From the NCBI GenBank assembly GCA_016191345.1, contig JACPOU010000037.1, forward strand, positions 31,598-95,597: 64,000 nt of DNA. Direction: 5' to 3'. Positions 54,821-63,421 of the stretch are shown in pieces; the first letter of the stretch is position 1, and every line of letters starts with the position of its first letter. A model generated the notes under the pieces. That model saw only the letters and a program-made list of their open reading frames with translations. It did not search any database and was not told where the DNA came from. The position numbers and the translations under genes were made by a program. This stretch comes from Chloroflexota bacterium. GTDB taxonomy: Bacteria > Chloroflexota > Limnocylindria > Limnocylindrales > CSP1-4.

Positions 54821-55643
54821 GCCTCCGTGCCTGGCAGTTCGGGCACCACCAGGTGGATCGGGGCAGGTCCGTGCCCTGCTGCGCGACCCGGATGCTGGTG
54901 CGGCAGCGGTGGCACGGACGGCCGGCGCGGCCGTAGACCCAGAGCGCGGTCGGCGCGAGGCGGGCGCCCGTGTGCGGGTCGCGGGTCGTCGTTCGCTCCG
55001 GGCCGCCGGCCCGGGACGCGTTGGCGATCAGGAGCCGGCGCGACGTCTCGATGAGCCGCTCCAGGGTCGCGTCGTCGAGCTCGTGAACCCGGGCGAACGG
55101 GTCCACCCGCTCGATGAAGAGGACCTCGCTCTTGTAGACGTTGCCGACGCCGGCGAGCGCTCGCTGGTCGAGGAGCGCCTGCCCGATCTCCAGCGCCGCA
55201 CGCTCGGGGGCGCGAAGGCGCCGGCGCGCCTCACCCGCGTCGAAGCCCGCGTCCAGCAGGTCCGGCCCGAGTCCGCCGAGCGGCGGGTGGAGCGCCTCGG
55301 CCCGCGTCTCGAGCAACTCCACGACCGGGGCGTCGAAGCACACTGCGACAGCACCCGGCACCTCGATGACGAGAACTGCCCGGCTCGCCGGCCGCCGCCA
55401 CGGCTCGCCGGGCCGGTAGCGGTGCCACGTCCCGCGCATCCGGAGGTGCGTCCGGAGCTCGAGGCCGTTGTCGAGGCGGATCAGGAGGTTCTTGCCGATC
55501 GCGAGGACCTCGGTGATCGTCGTGCCGACGACGCGGGCCACCTGCGGACCGGGAACCCGGGCACGGGCCGCCGTGATCGTCCTGCCCGCAAGGAAGGGCC
55601 GGAGCCCCGCCGCGGTCCGGGCCAGGGTGTCGCCCTCGGGCAC
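54816..55643 (-). CDS. nei: Endonuclease VIII-family DNA glycosylase
   Basis: Removes oxidised bases from DNA and nicks the abasic site. 275 residues. N-terminus MPEGDT gives the catalytic Pro2 and Glu3; the PEGDT form points to Nei rather than Fpg (PELPE). The beta-elimination Lys is in AIGKNLLIRL, the helix-two-turn-helix in LAGVGNVYKSEVLF, and the C-terminal zinc finger in CHRCRTSIRVAQ then WWCPNC (about 246-272). GTG start, 15 bases after lhr: the lhr-nei order is also found in mycobacteria (Rv3296-Rv3297). Confidence 0.93.
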   Translation of the reverse strand: MPEGDTLARTAAGLRPFLAGRTITAARARVPGPQVARVVGTTITEVLAIGKNLLIRLDNGLELRTHLRMRGTWHRYRPGEPWRRPASRAVLVIEVPGAVAVCFDAPVVELLETRAEALHPPLGGLGPDLLDAGFDAGEARRRLRAPERAALEIGQALLDQRALAGVGNVYKSEVLFIERVDPFARVHELDDATLERLIETSRRLLIANASRAGGPERTTTRDPHTGARLAPTALWVYGRAGRPCHRCRTSIRVAQQGTDLPRSTWWCPNCQARRL

Positions 55644-55658
55644 GGCGCTCGAGCCTTC

Positions 55659-58600
55659 CTAGCGGTCGCGAAGGACGAGCCCGCGGTAGCCGGCCGCGAA
55701 GCCATGCTCCAGGAGCGCGGCCCGGAACGGCGAGGTCCCGGCCGGCTCGCCGTCGATGCGGCTGATCACGAGCTCCCGGTCGCGGCCGTCGCCGAGGAGC
55801 CGCCGCAGGGCTGGCACCGCGGCCGCCGCGACGCTAGGGTCGTCGAACGCCGGCAGGGTCTGGAGCGTCCGGCGGCCGCGCTCCACGTAGAGCGCCGCCA
55901 CGCCGTCCACGAGGATCACCGAGGCGCCCGCCGCGCGCTGGAGTGGCCGCCGGTCGGTCTCGCCGCGGCGCGGCCACGCGAGTGCGGCCCCGTACGGGTT
56001 CCCGGGGTCCGCGGCGGCGAGCAGGTGGACCGTGGGGGCGTCGCGGCGATCCGCCGCCCCGTCGCGGACCGCCCGCAGGCGATCGATCGCCCCGGCCAGC
56101 GCGAACTGCGAGGCGCCGAGCCCCTCGACGAAATAGCCGCGCCGGATCCGGCCGGATTCCTCCAGCGCCCGGAGGACGGGGTAGACGCCCGCGAACCCGC
56201 CGGGCACGCCCTCCGCCATCACGGCCTCGCGGACGAGGACGCCGTACCGGTCGAGCAGCGCGAGCGCGGTGGCGTGGAGCCGTGCCGTGGCCGAGGCGTC
56301 GCTCCCCTCGGCCGGCGCCGGGCCACCGACGAGGGACCACCGCCCGGCCGCCTCGGGCGGCCCCAGGGCTGTCAGGCGCCCGACGCGTGGCCGCGCGGTG
56401 GTGCGGGCCGGCCGCTTCCAACGCAGCGCCCGCAACGGGGCGAACGTGTCATTCGTGACCTCGCCCGCCCAGACGAGATCCCAGAGCGCATCGAGGATCT
56501 CGCGGTCACCGCCGCCGGCCGCGCCCGCGATCTCCCGGTAGAACGACGCACCCCGGAGCGCCAGGTGCGTTCGGATCGCCTCGTGGCGGACCCCCTCCGG
56601 GCGCTCAGTCCCGTCCGGCAGGCCCTCCGGACGCAGGAGCTCGCGCCCGGGCCGGTACAGGACGACGCGGCCGTCGTCGCGGCCGAGGCTCCCGCGCCCG
56701 ACCCAGGCGACCTCGCCGAGGGACCCGAGCTCGTCGAGCAGCCGCGGCTGGTAGCCCGGCACCCGAGCCGGCAGGACGTCGCGCTCCAGCACCGACGCAG
56801 GCATGGCCACCCCCGCGAGCTGGTCGACGACCTCGGCGAGCCGCTCCAGGGCCGCCGAGCCGCGCAGGGGCGCCGCCGCCCCGCCGACCGCGGCGACCCC
56901 CTGCCATGCCGGCAGGAATCGCCCGAGCGCCGCCGGCTCCACCGGTTCCACCTCGCGCCGGAGCCGGGCCAGCGATCGTCGCCGGAGCTGGCGGAGGACC
57001 TCCGGGTCGCACCACTCCCGCTCTGTCCCGTCGGGCCGGAACTCGCCGAGGACCAGGGCGCCGCGGTCGCCCAGCCGCTCCAGGGCATCGGAGACCACCC
57101 CCACCGGCAGTCCCCAGCGACGGGCTGGATCGACCGCCAGGAACGGCCCGTGCGTCCGGGCCCAGCGCGCCAGCAGGCTCTCGAGCGCGCCGCTGACCGG
57201 CGCGAGGAACGCCTCGGGGATGCCGGCCGGCGGCGACGCCCCCACGCCGTCGCGGTAGCGCGCCGCGTCCTCGATCGAGATCCAGCGGTCCTCACCCCCG
57301 ATCCGGACGACGACGGCCCGGCGCGAGGCCCGCAACGCGTCCAGCCACGGACCGGCGGCGGCCGCGCCGCCCTCCACGCGCGCCTCGACCTCGAGCGCCG
57401 ACAGGTCCCCGAGCCGCCGCAGGAGGTCGTGCAGCTGGTCCACCGTCGTCGCGCGGCGATCCTCGACGAGTGCCTGCAGCGACAGCTCCAGGTCGGCGAG
57501 CGCCTCGCCGTCCAGGAGCTCGCGGAGCTCCTCCTGGCCGAGCAGCTCGCGGAGCAGGTCGCGGTCCAGCGCCAGGGCGCCCGCGCGACGCTCGGCGAGC
57601 GGCGCGTCGCCCTCATACATGTACGCCGCCACGTAGTCGAAGAGCAGCGAGGCGGCGAACGGCGACGCCTTGACCGTCTCGACCGCGTGGACCGTGATGT
57701 CCCGCCGCTCGACCGCGCCCAGGACCTCGCGCAGGGCGTCGAGGTCGAAGACGTCCGAGAGGCACTCGCGATAGGTCTCGACGAGGATCGGGAAGCTGCC
57801 GTACCGCGACGCCACGGCCAGGAGGTCGGCCGAGCGCTGGCGCTGCTGCCAGAGCGGCGTTCGCGTCCCGGGACGGCGACGCGGCAGGAGAAGCGCCCGG
57901 CCGGCGTTCTCGCGGAACCGCGACGCGAAGAGCGCCGAGCCGCCCACGGATTCCACGACGAGGTCCTCGACCTCGTCCGGGGCGATGAACAGGAGCGCCT
58001 CGATCTCCTGGAGGCGGCGGATGCCGCCGTCGCCCTCGCCCTCCGGGAGCCGGATCGCGATCCCGTCGTCCGACCAGATCGTCTGGGCCTCGATCCCCAG
58101 CCGCTCGCGGAGCCGGTGCTCGATCGCGAGGGTCCACGGGGCGTGGACGCGCCCGCCGAACGGCGTCAGGACGACGAGCCGCCAGTCGCCCAGCTCGTCG
58201 CGGAACCGCTCGATGACGATCCGCCGGTCGGTCGGCAGCGCTCCGGCGACCTCGCGCTCCTCGTCGAGATACGCGACGAGGTTCCCGGCCGCGAGCTCGT
58301 CGAGGTCGTGGGCGCCGCGCAGCCGGGCGGTGAGCGCCGCGCGGCCCTTCTCGCCGCGCCCGAGGTCCCCCTCCGCCTCGCGGACGAAGGTCCCGATCGC
58401 CCGCCCCAGCTCCACCGGCCGGCCGATCGAGTCGCCCTTCCAGAACGGGACCTTGCCGGGGATCCCCGGCGCCGGCTCGACGATGACCCGGTCGGGCGTG
58501 ATGTCGAGGACGCGCCACGAGCTCGCGCCGAGCTGGACGACATCGCCGTGCATCCCGGCCCGGAGCTCATAGACCATCTCCTCGTCCAGCTCCCCGACCC

Positions 58601-60254
58601 GGCGGCCCGGGGTCCCCGCCTCGCCGGCCAGGAACACCCCGAACAGCCCGCGATCCGGGATGGTGCCGCCGGACGTGACCGCGACGACGCGCGCGTCGCG
58701 GCGCCCCTCCACCACGTCGGTCACGCGATCCCAGACGACCCGCGCCTTCAGCTCCGCGAACTCGTCCGACGGGTACGCTCCGGACAGCATCCCGAGCACC
58801 GCCTCGAGCGCCTCTCGCGACAGCGTCTCGAACGACGCCGCGCGCGTCACGGTCGCGAGGAGGTCCGCGACCGTCCACGGCTCCAGGACCGTCATCGCGA
58901 CGAGCTGCTGGGCGAGGACGTCGAGCGGGTTGCGCGGCATGACCGTCGTCTCGATGGCGCCCTCGTGCATCCGGCGGACCACGACGGTGGCCTCCAGGAG
59001 GTCGCCGCGGTACTTCGGGAAGAGGACGCCCTTCGACGGCTCGCCGACCTGGTGGCCGGCCCGGCCGACCCGCTGGAGCCCGGACGCGACGCTCGTCGGC
59101 GACTCGACGAGGATGACGAGGTCCACGGCCCCCATGTCGATGCCGAGCTCCAGGCTGCTCGTCGCGACGAGTGCCGGCAGCCGGCCGTCCTTCAGCGATT
59201 CTTCGATCTCCTGCCGCTGCTCCCGGGCGATGCTGCCGTGGTGGGCCCGGACGAGCTCCTCCCCGGCGAGCTCGTTGAGCCGGTGGGCCAGGCGCTCCGC
59301 GAGGCGTCGGCTGTTCGTGAAGACGATCGTCGACCGGTGGGCCCGGATGAGCTCGAGGATCCGGGGATGGATCGCCGGCCAGATGCTCGTCCGCAGGTCG
59401 TCCCGCCAGGCCGGGCCGCCCGGCTGCTCGTCAGGCGGCAGGACCTCGCCGAGGCGGCTCATGTCCTCGACCGGGACGATGACCTCCAGGTCGAGCGCCT
59501 TGCGGGTGCCGGCATCGACGACCGCGACCTCGCGGCCCGGGCCGGTCCCGCCGAGGAACCGGGCGATCGTCTCGAGGGGCCGCTGCGTGGCCGACAGCCC
59601 GATCCGCTGGAGGGCCGGGGCGCTCTCCGGCCGCAGCTTCTCGAGCCGCTCCAGGGAGAGCGCCAGGTGCGCCCCACGCTTCGTGCCGGCGACCGCGTGG
59701 ACCTCGTCCACGATCACGGTCTCGACGCCTCGGAGCGTCTCCCGGGCGGCCGATGTCAGGATCAGGTAGAGGCTCTCGGGCGTCGTGACGAGGATGTCCG
59801 GCGGGGTCCTGGCGAGCTGCCGGCGGACGTCGTGCGGCGTGTCCCCGGTTCGTGACGCGATGGAGATCGCCGGCGGCACCTCGCCGAGGCGCTGGGCCGC
59901 CAGCCCGATCCCGTGGAGCGGCGCCCGGAGGTTGCGCTCGACGTCGTTGGTGAGCGCCTTGAGCGGCGACACGTACAGGACCCGGATGCTGCCGGGCGTG
60001 CCGCGTGACGGCGGCGGGCTGGGATCGCGGGCGAGCCGGTCAAGGCACCAGAGAAACGCGGCCAGCGTCTTCCCGGACCCCGTCGGCGCGTGGATGAGCG
60101 TGTGCCTCCCGGCGGCGATCGCGGCCCAGCCACCAGCCTGGGCCGGCGTCGGCGCCTCGAAGGCGCTCTCGAACCAGGCTCGGACCGGGGCCGAGAACGG
60201 GGCGAGCGGGTCGTCGGCGGATTGGGCCACGGGCACGGCGGCGCGCGTCTTCAC
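55659..60254 (-). CDS. lhr: Lhr-type ATP-dependent helicase
   Basis: Large DNA-repair helicase, 3'-5' direction in characterised homologues. 1531 residues, full-length Lhr: Walker A APTGSGKT (56-63), PLKALTNDVERNL, DEVHAVAGTKRGAHL as motif II, GLSATQRPLE as motif III, the second RecA domain with TNSRRLAERLAHRLNE, HHGSIAREQR and QRVGRAGHQVGEPSKG, and then the long Lhr-specific C-terminal part. GTG at 60254 is chosen because a TACACT box lies 9 bases before it; upstream residues look non-coding. Followed by nei, suggesting a joint base-damage repair role. Confidence 0.95.
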   Translation of the reverse strand: MKTRAAVPVAQSADDPLAPFSAPVRAWFESAFEAPTPAQAGGWAAIAAGRHTLIHAPTGSGKTLAAFLWCLDRLARDPSPPPSRGTPGSIRVLYVSPLKALTNDVERNLRAPLHGIGLAAQRLGEVPPAISIASRTGDTPHDVRRQLARTPPDILVTTPESLYLILTSAARETLRGVETVIVDEVHAVAGTKRGAHLALSLERLEKLRPESAPALQRIGLSATQRPLETIARFLGGTGPGREVAVVDAGTRKALDLEVIVPVEDMSRLGEVLPPDEQPGGPAWRDDLRTSIWPAIHPRILELIRAHRSTIVFTNSRRLAERLAHRLNELAGEELVRAHHGSIAREQRQEIEESLKDGRLPALVATSSLELGIDMGAVDLVILVESPTSVASGLQRVGRAGHQVGEPSKGVLFPKYRGDLLEATVVVRRMHEGAIETTVMPRNPLDVLAQQLVAMTVLEPWTVADLLATVTRAASFETLSREALEAVLGMLSGAYPSDEFAELKARVVWDRVTDVVEGRRDARVVAVTSGGTIPDRGLFGVFLAGEAGTPGRRVGELDEEMVYELRAGMHGDVVQLGASSWRVLDITPDRVIVEPAPGIPGKVPFWKGDSIGRPVELGRAIGTFVREAEGDLGRGEKGRAALTARLRGAHDLDELAAGNLVAYLDEEREVAGALPTDRRIVIERFRDELGDWRLVVLTPFGGRVHAPWTLAIEHRLRERLGIEAQTIWSDDGIAIRLPEGEGDGGIRRLQEIEALLFIAPDEVEDLVVESVGGSALFASRFRENAGRALLLPRRRPGTRTPLWQQRQRSADLLAVASRYGSFPILVETYRECLSDVFDLDALREVLGAVERRDITVHAVETVKASPFAASLLFDYVAAYMYEGDAPLAERRAGALALDRDLLRELLGQEELRELLDGEALADLELSLQALVEDRRATTVDQLHDLLRRLGDLSALEVEARVEGGAAAAGPWLDALRASRRAVVVRIGGEDRWISIEDAARYRDGVGASPPAGIPEAFLAPVSGALESLLARWARTHGPFLAVDPARRWGLPVGVVSDALERLGDRGALVLGEFRPDGTEREWCDPEVLRQLRRRSLARLRREVEPVEPAALGRFLPAWQGVAAVGGAAAPLRGSAALERLAEVVDQLAGVAMPASVLERDVLPARVPGYQPRLLDELGSLGEVAWVGRGSLGRDDGRVVLYRPGRELLRPEGLPDGTERPEGVRHEAIRTHLALRGASFYREIAGAAGGGDREILDALWDLVWAGEVTNDTFAPLRALRWKRPARTTARPRVGRLTALGPPEAAGRWSLVGGPAPAEGSDASATARLHATALALLDRYGVLVREAVMAEGVPGGFAGVYPVLRALEESGRIRRGYFVEGLGASQFALAGAIDRLRAVRDGAADRRDAPTVHLLAAADPGNPYGAALAWPRRGETDRRPLQRAAGASVILVDGVAALYVERGRRTLQTLPAFDDPSVAAAAVPALRRLLGDGRDRELVISRIDGEPAGTSPFRAALLEHGFAAGYRGLVLRDR

Positions 60255-60263
60255 GGGTCGAGG

Positions 60264-60269
60264 AGTGTA
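60264..60269 (-). promoter_or_regulatory. -10 box TACACT for lhr
   Basis: TACACT ends 9 bases before the GTG at 60254 on the minus strand; no Shine-Dalgarno site. Confidence 0.5.
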
Positions 60270-60366
60270 GCGCCCACCGGCGCAATCGATCATCCGTTCG
60301 AAACGGCACGGCCCCGCCGGGTCGGGTGACACGGTCGAATGGGGCCACGTATCCCCGACGACACGG

Positions 60367-60396
60367 CCCGATGGCCCCCGAGGACGGGCCATCGGG
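60367..60396. other. Perfect 11-bp inverted repeat upstream of the DoxX-like gene
   Basis: CCCGATGGCCC (60367-60377), 8-base loop, GGGCCATCGGG (60386-60396). A related GATGGGCCATC lies 20-30 bases further on (near 60418-60428). It is in the 266-bp divergent region of lhr and the DoxX-like gene and could be an operator or a leader hairpin. Confidence 0.6.
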
Positions 60397-60520
60397 CATT
60401 ACCCGACACCTGTGCGGATGGGCCATCGTGTCAGCATCGAAGGACCGGCGTCCCGACGGAAACAAGCAGCAGTGCCGCCCAGGCTGGTCCCGGGCGACAC
60501 GAGTGAAGGGATGCGGACAC

Positions 60521-61294
60521 ATGTCGAACTACAGGAAGTGGGCCACCCCGCTGGGGCTCCTGGCCGCGGTGCTCGTCCTCTGGATGGAGGTGCCCGTTAC
60601 GGAGATCCGCCCCGAGACCCTCGGTGGCGAGAGCCTCCGAAGCATCGTGACCGTGGCGTTCTGGATCCTCGCGATCGTCGTCGTCGCCCTGCTCTTCAGC
60701 GACCGCAGGACCGCTGACGCGGATGTCGTCGAGGTCGAAGGGCCCGCCTTCACCCGGTACCTGTTCAGCAACACGCGGGCCGGCCTCTTCTGGCTGCCGA
60801 TCCGCCTCTTCCTGGGGTTTTCGTGGCTGGAGGCGGGGCTCGACAAGCTGCTCGCCGAGGGCAACCCATGGCTCGCTGGCGGGGCTCCCCTCCGCGGCTA
60901 CTGGGAGCGCGCGATCGTCATGCCGGAGCAGGGGCGACCGCCGATCTCGTTCGAGTGGTACCGCGACTTCATCAACCTTCTCCTGAACAACAACGCCGAG
61001 GGTTGGTTCTCCTACCTCATCGTGTTCGGTGAGCTCGCCGTCGGCCTCGGACTGCTCCTTGGGCTCCTCACCGGAATCGCCGCCTTCTTCGGGGCCCTGA
61101 TGAACATGTCGTTCCTCCTCGCCGGCTCCGCGTCAACGAACCCGGTGCTCTTCACCTTCGCGATCGGGCTCATCCTGGCCTGGCGGGTCGCCGGCTACTA
61201 CGGCCTCGACCGCCTCGTCCTCCCGAGGCTCGGCACCCCGTGGCGAGCCAGGGTCACCACGCACCCGTTGGGCCAGGCGGGCATGCCGGCCTGA
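60521..61294 (+). CDS. DoxX-family membrane protein
   Basis: 257 residues. Two N-terminal membrane segments (about 9-25 and 42-60), a charged stretch, then the DoxX four-helix core (about 88-240) with RLFLGFSWLEAGLDKLL, an insert PWLAGGAPLRGYWERAIV, FGELAVGLGLLLGLLTGIAAFFGALMNMSFLLAG, and LAWRVAGYYGLDRLVLPRLG. Related proteins are the small subunit of thiosulfate:quinone oxidoreductase (DoxD) and oxidative-stress complexes of actinobacteria; the role here is unknown. ATG at 60521 is preceded by GAAGGGA. It ends at a strong bidirectional terminator. Confidence 0.85.
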   Translation: MSNYRKWATPLGLLAAVLVLWMEVPVTEIRPETLGGESLRSIVTVAFWILAIVVVALLFSDRRTADADVVEVEGPAFTRYLFSNTRAGLFWLPIRLFLGFSWLEAGLDKLLAEGNPWLAGGAPLRGYWERAIVMPEQGRPPISFEWYRDFINLLLNNNAEGWFSYLIVFGELAVGLGLLLGLLTGIAAFFGALMNMSFLLAGSASTNPVLFTFAIGLILAWRVAGYYGLDRLVLPRLGTPWRARVTTHPLGQAGMPA

Positions 61295-61362
61295 CACCAC
61301 CAGAAGCGGACTCGCGGCGGGTTCCCCACCCTCCCCCCGTCGCGAGCCCAGCCGCACCCTCC

Positions 61363-61390
61363 CCGGCCCGGACCGCAAGGTCCGGGCCGG
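61363..61390. terminator. Bidirectional hairpin with GCAA tetraloop
   Basis: Perfect 12-bp stem CCGGCCCGGACC/GGTCCGGGCCGG closed by a GNRA loop (GCAA), between the convergent DoxX-like and deacetylase genes. No T run; in this GC-rich genome a strong stem alone may suffice. Confidence 0.7.
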
Positions 61391-61408
61391 TCCGATTCCG
61401 GGACCGGT

Positions 61409-63178
61409 TCAGGCCAGGCGGGCCACGACCGCGGCGGGATCCGCCGAGCCGAGCAGCCCGCCCGCCCGCTCCACCGCGAACCCTGACCGTTCGAGGAGCC
61501 GGCGCGCGATGGCGGCCCGGGTGTCGCGGGGCAGCGGATCGATCGGATCACGTTCGGCGATGGTCACGGCGGCGACCCACGAGCCGGACGCCGGCGCCGA
61601 CGCCGGCTCGGGACCGGACTCCCCGTGTCCGGCGTGCCTGGCCAGCAGCTCCGTGGCGATGCCCCGCCGCCGGAAGGCCGGCGCGACCCCGATCGCGAGC
61701 AACAGTCGCTCGCCGGCCGGTGCGGCGCTGATGACCGCCCCGACGACGTGTCCGCCGGCGACGGCGGCCGTGACCCGCGACCCATCGGGGCCCGCGAGCG
61801 CGGCACGGACGATCGCCTTCGCGGTGGCAGGATCGGCCGGCAGGACGCGATCATCGAGAGTGAGGCCGTCCCAGCCGGCCGCGTCGACGTCAGCAAGGAT
61901 CTCGACGGCGCTGCCCGGATCCGCGGGCGGACCCGACGATGGTCCGCTCGCCGCACCGGATGGATCCAGCGGTGCCCACCACCGGAACTCCGTGGCCGCC
62001 CGCAGCAGCGCAGGTACGGCCAGGTCGCGGACGAGGCCCGCCGTCTCGAGGGCCCGCCGGTCCGCGACGGCCTGCGCCCCGTCGTACGGGAGCCCCGCGT
62101 TCTCCGCGTCGTCGAGCCACTCCGGCAGGGGCGCCTGCCCGTACTGCGCCGCCTCGGCGGTCCAGCGCGCCCGCCACGGGGGCGGCGTCGCCGAGGGCGG
62201 CTCGAGGTGCGCGGCGGCGAGCCAGACGTGGGTCCACATCCGGGGCACGACCCGGTACGCGTCGTAGCCCCCGCCACCGGTCGCGAGCCAGCGACCGGCG
62301 GCGTGGCGATGGGCGACGGCATCGACGAGCCGCGCGGCGGCGCCCATCGCGGTCGTCGTCACCCGCAGGTTCGCGAGCGGGTCCCAGGCGTGCGAATCGG
62401 CGCCGTGCTGCGAGACCACGACGTCGGGCCGGAATGCCGCCGCGACCTCCGGCAGGACGGCCCGCAGCGCGCCGAGCCAGCCGCGCTCCCCCGTGCCCGG
62501 ATCCAATGGCAGGTTGATGCTCGTGCCGGCCGCCGCTCCCGTCCCGAGCTCGCCGACGAAGCCGGTGCCGGGGAAGAGCGTCCGGCCGGACTGGTGGATG
62601 GAGAACGTCAGGACGCCCGGATCGGCGAGGTGGATGGCCTGGACCCCATCGCCGTGATGGACGTCGAGGTCGACGTACAGGACGCGACGCCCGGCGCGGC
62701 GGGCCGCCGCGATCGCGAGAGCCGGGTCGTCGTAGACGCAGAACCCGGCGGCGCGATCCGCCATCGCGTGGTGGAGGCCGCCGCCCGGGTGGAACGCGTG
62801 GCCGGCGCTCCCGGCGAGGATCGCCTCCATCGCCCGGACGGAGCCGCCGGCAACGGCGGCCGAGGCCTCGTGCATGCCCGCGAAGGCCGGCGTGTCGCCG
62901 GGGCCGATCCCCGCCGCCCAGTCATCGAAGGGCCGCTCCGAGAACCGGCGCACGACCTCGATGTACCGGGCGGCGTGGACCCATCGAAGGACCTCGTCGC
63001 TCGCCGGCTCGGGCGCCTCCTCCCGGATCGGGGCGCCGCCCGCGAGCTGGTGCATCGCCCGGACGAGGTCCATCCCGGGGCTGAACCGGCGAGGCGTCAG
63101 GGGGTGGCCGGGCCCGAGGTCGTAGCGGGCCGACCATGGCCCGTGGATGAGGATGGGCTGGCCGGTCGGCGAGGTCAC
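61409..63178 (-). CDS. AcuC-like deacetylase fused to a GNAT acetyltransferase
   Basis: 589 residues, two domains of opposite chemistry. Residues 1-400 are a class I/II histone-deacetylase-family enzyme: the His pair GGLHHAM (136-137), YVDLDVHHGDGVQ with zinc ligands Asp172 and His174, QHGADSHAWDP with Asp261, and the transition-state Tyr305 in GGGGYD. A Pro/Gly/Ser linker (about 405-423) leads to a GNAT domain (425-589) with LLLAIGVAPAFRRRGIATELL, the acetyl-CoA loop RRRGIA at 503-508. In Bacillus the separate AcuC and AcuA regulate acetyl-CoA synthetase; here both activities would be on one chain. GTG start, TATCGT box 7 bases before. Confidence 0.9.
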   Translation of the reverse strand: MTSPTGQPILIHGPWSARYDLGPGHPLTPRRFSPGMDLVRAMHQLAGGAPIREEAPEPASDEVLRWVHAARYIEVVRRFSERPFDDWAAGIGPGDTPAFAGMHEASAAVAGGSVRAMEAILAGSAGHAFHPGGGLHHAMADRAAGFCVYDDPALAIAAARRAGRRVLYVDLDVHHGDGVQAIHLADPGVLTFSIHQSGRTLFPGTGFVGELGTGAAAGTSINLPLDPGTGERGWLGALRAVLPEVAAAFRPDVVVSQHGADSHAWDPLANLRVTTTAMGAAARLVDAVAHRHAAGRWLATGGGGYDAYRVVPRMWTHVWLAAAHLEPPSATPPPWRARWTAEAAQYGQAPLPEWLDDAENAGLPYDGAQAVADRRALETAGLVRDLAVPALLRAATEFRWWAPLDPSGAASGPSSGPPADPGSAVEILADVDAAGWDGLTLDDRVLPADPATAKAIVRAALAGPDGSRVTAAVAGGHVVGAVISAAPAGERLLLAIGVAPAFRRRGIATELLARHAGHGESGPEPASAPASGSWVAAVTIAERDPIDPLPRDTRAAIARRLLERSGFAVERAGGLLGSADPAAVVARLA

Positions 63179-63185
63179 CTGCGGG

Positions 63186-63191
63186 ACGATA
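63186..63191 (-). promoter_or_regulatory. -10 box TATCGT for the deacetylase-acetyltransferase gene
   Basis: TATCGT ends 7 bases before the GTG at 63178; leaderless start predicted. It shares a 69-bp divergent region with tatA. Confidence 0.5.
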
Positions 63192-63234
63192 CCGCGAGCC
63201 CGGACGGCGACGTCGTGCGGCCCGGTCGACCGAG

Positions 63235-63240
63235 TACCAT
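63235..63240 (+). promoter_or_regulatory. -10 box TACCAT for tatA
   Basis: TACCAT ends 7 bases before the tatA ATG at 63248; no Shine-Dalgarno site. Confidence 0.5.
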
Positions 63241-63247
63241 CCGCGCG

Positions 63248-63421
63248 ATGGACACCCTCGTCATCCTCCTGGTCATCCTCGTGATCGTCGTCATCTGGCG
63301 CGGTCCGAAGACGATCCCCCAGATCGGCTCGATGCTCGGCCGCGGCGTGCGGAACGCCCGCGAGGAGGCGAGCCGGATCCGCAACGGCGAGGACGAGCCC
63401 GAGGATCCTCCGGCCCGGTGA
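63248..63421 (+). CDS. tatA: TatA/E-family twin-arginine translocase component
   Basis: 57 residues: one N-terminal membrane helix (LVILLVILVIVVIWRG), the hinge GPKTIPQIGSMLGRGVRNAREEA forming the amphipathic helix, and an acidic tail. This is the TatA/E layout, the pore-forming part of the Tat system that exports folded proteins. The normal F-G-P hinge reads R-G-P. tatB/tatC are not in the window. Its stop overlaps the next gene (GTGA). Confidence 0.85.
   Translation: MDTLVILLVILVIVVIWRGPKTIPQIGSMLGRGVRNAREEASRIRNGEDEPEDPPAR

Noticed and set aside
54909-59855. Open frame of 1648 codons on the plus strand opposite lhr, nei
   Set aside because: Arg/Ala/Glu/Asp-rich composition with no domain; it is the mirror of codon bias in the high-GC minus-strand genes. 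The same holds for the long antisense frames at 7805-10216, 50115-53123 and 9591-12302.
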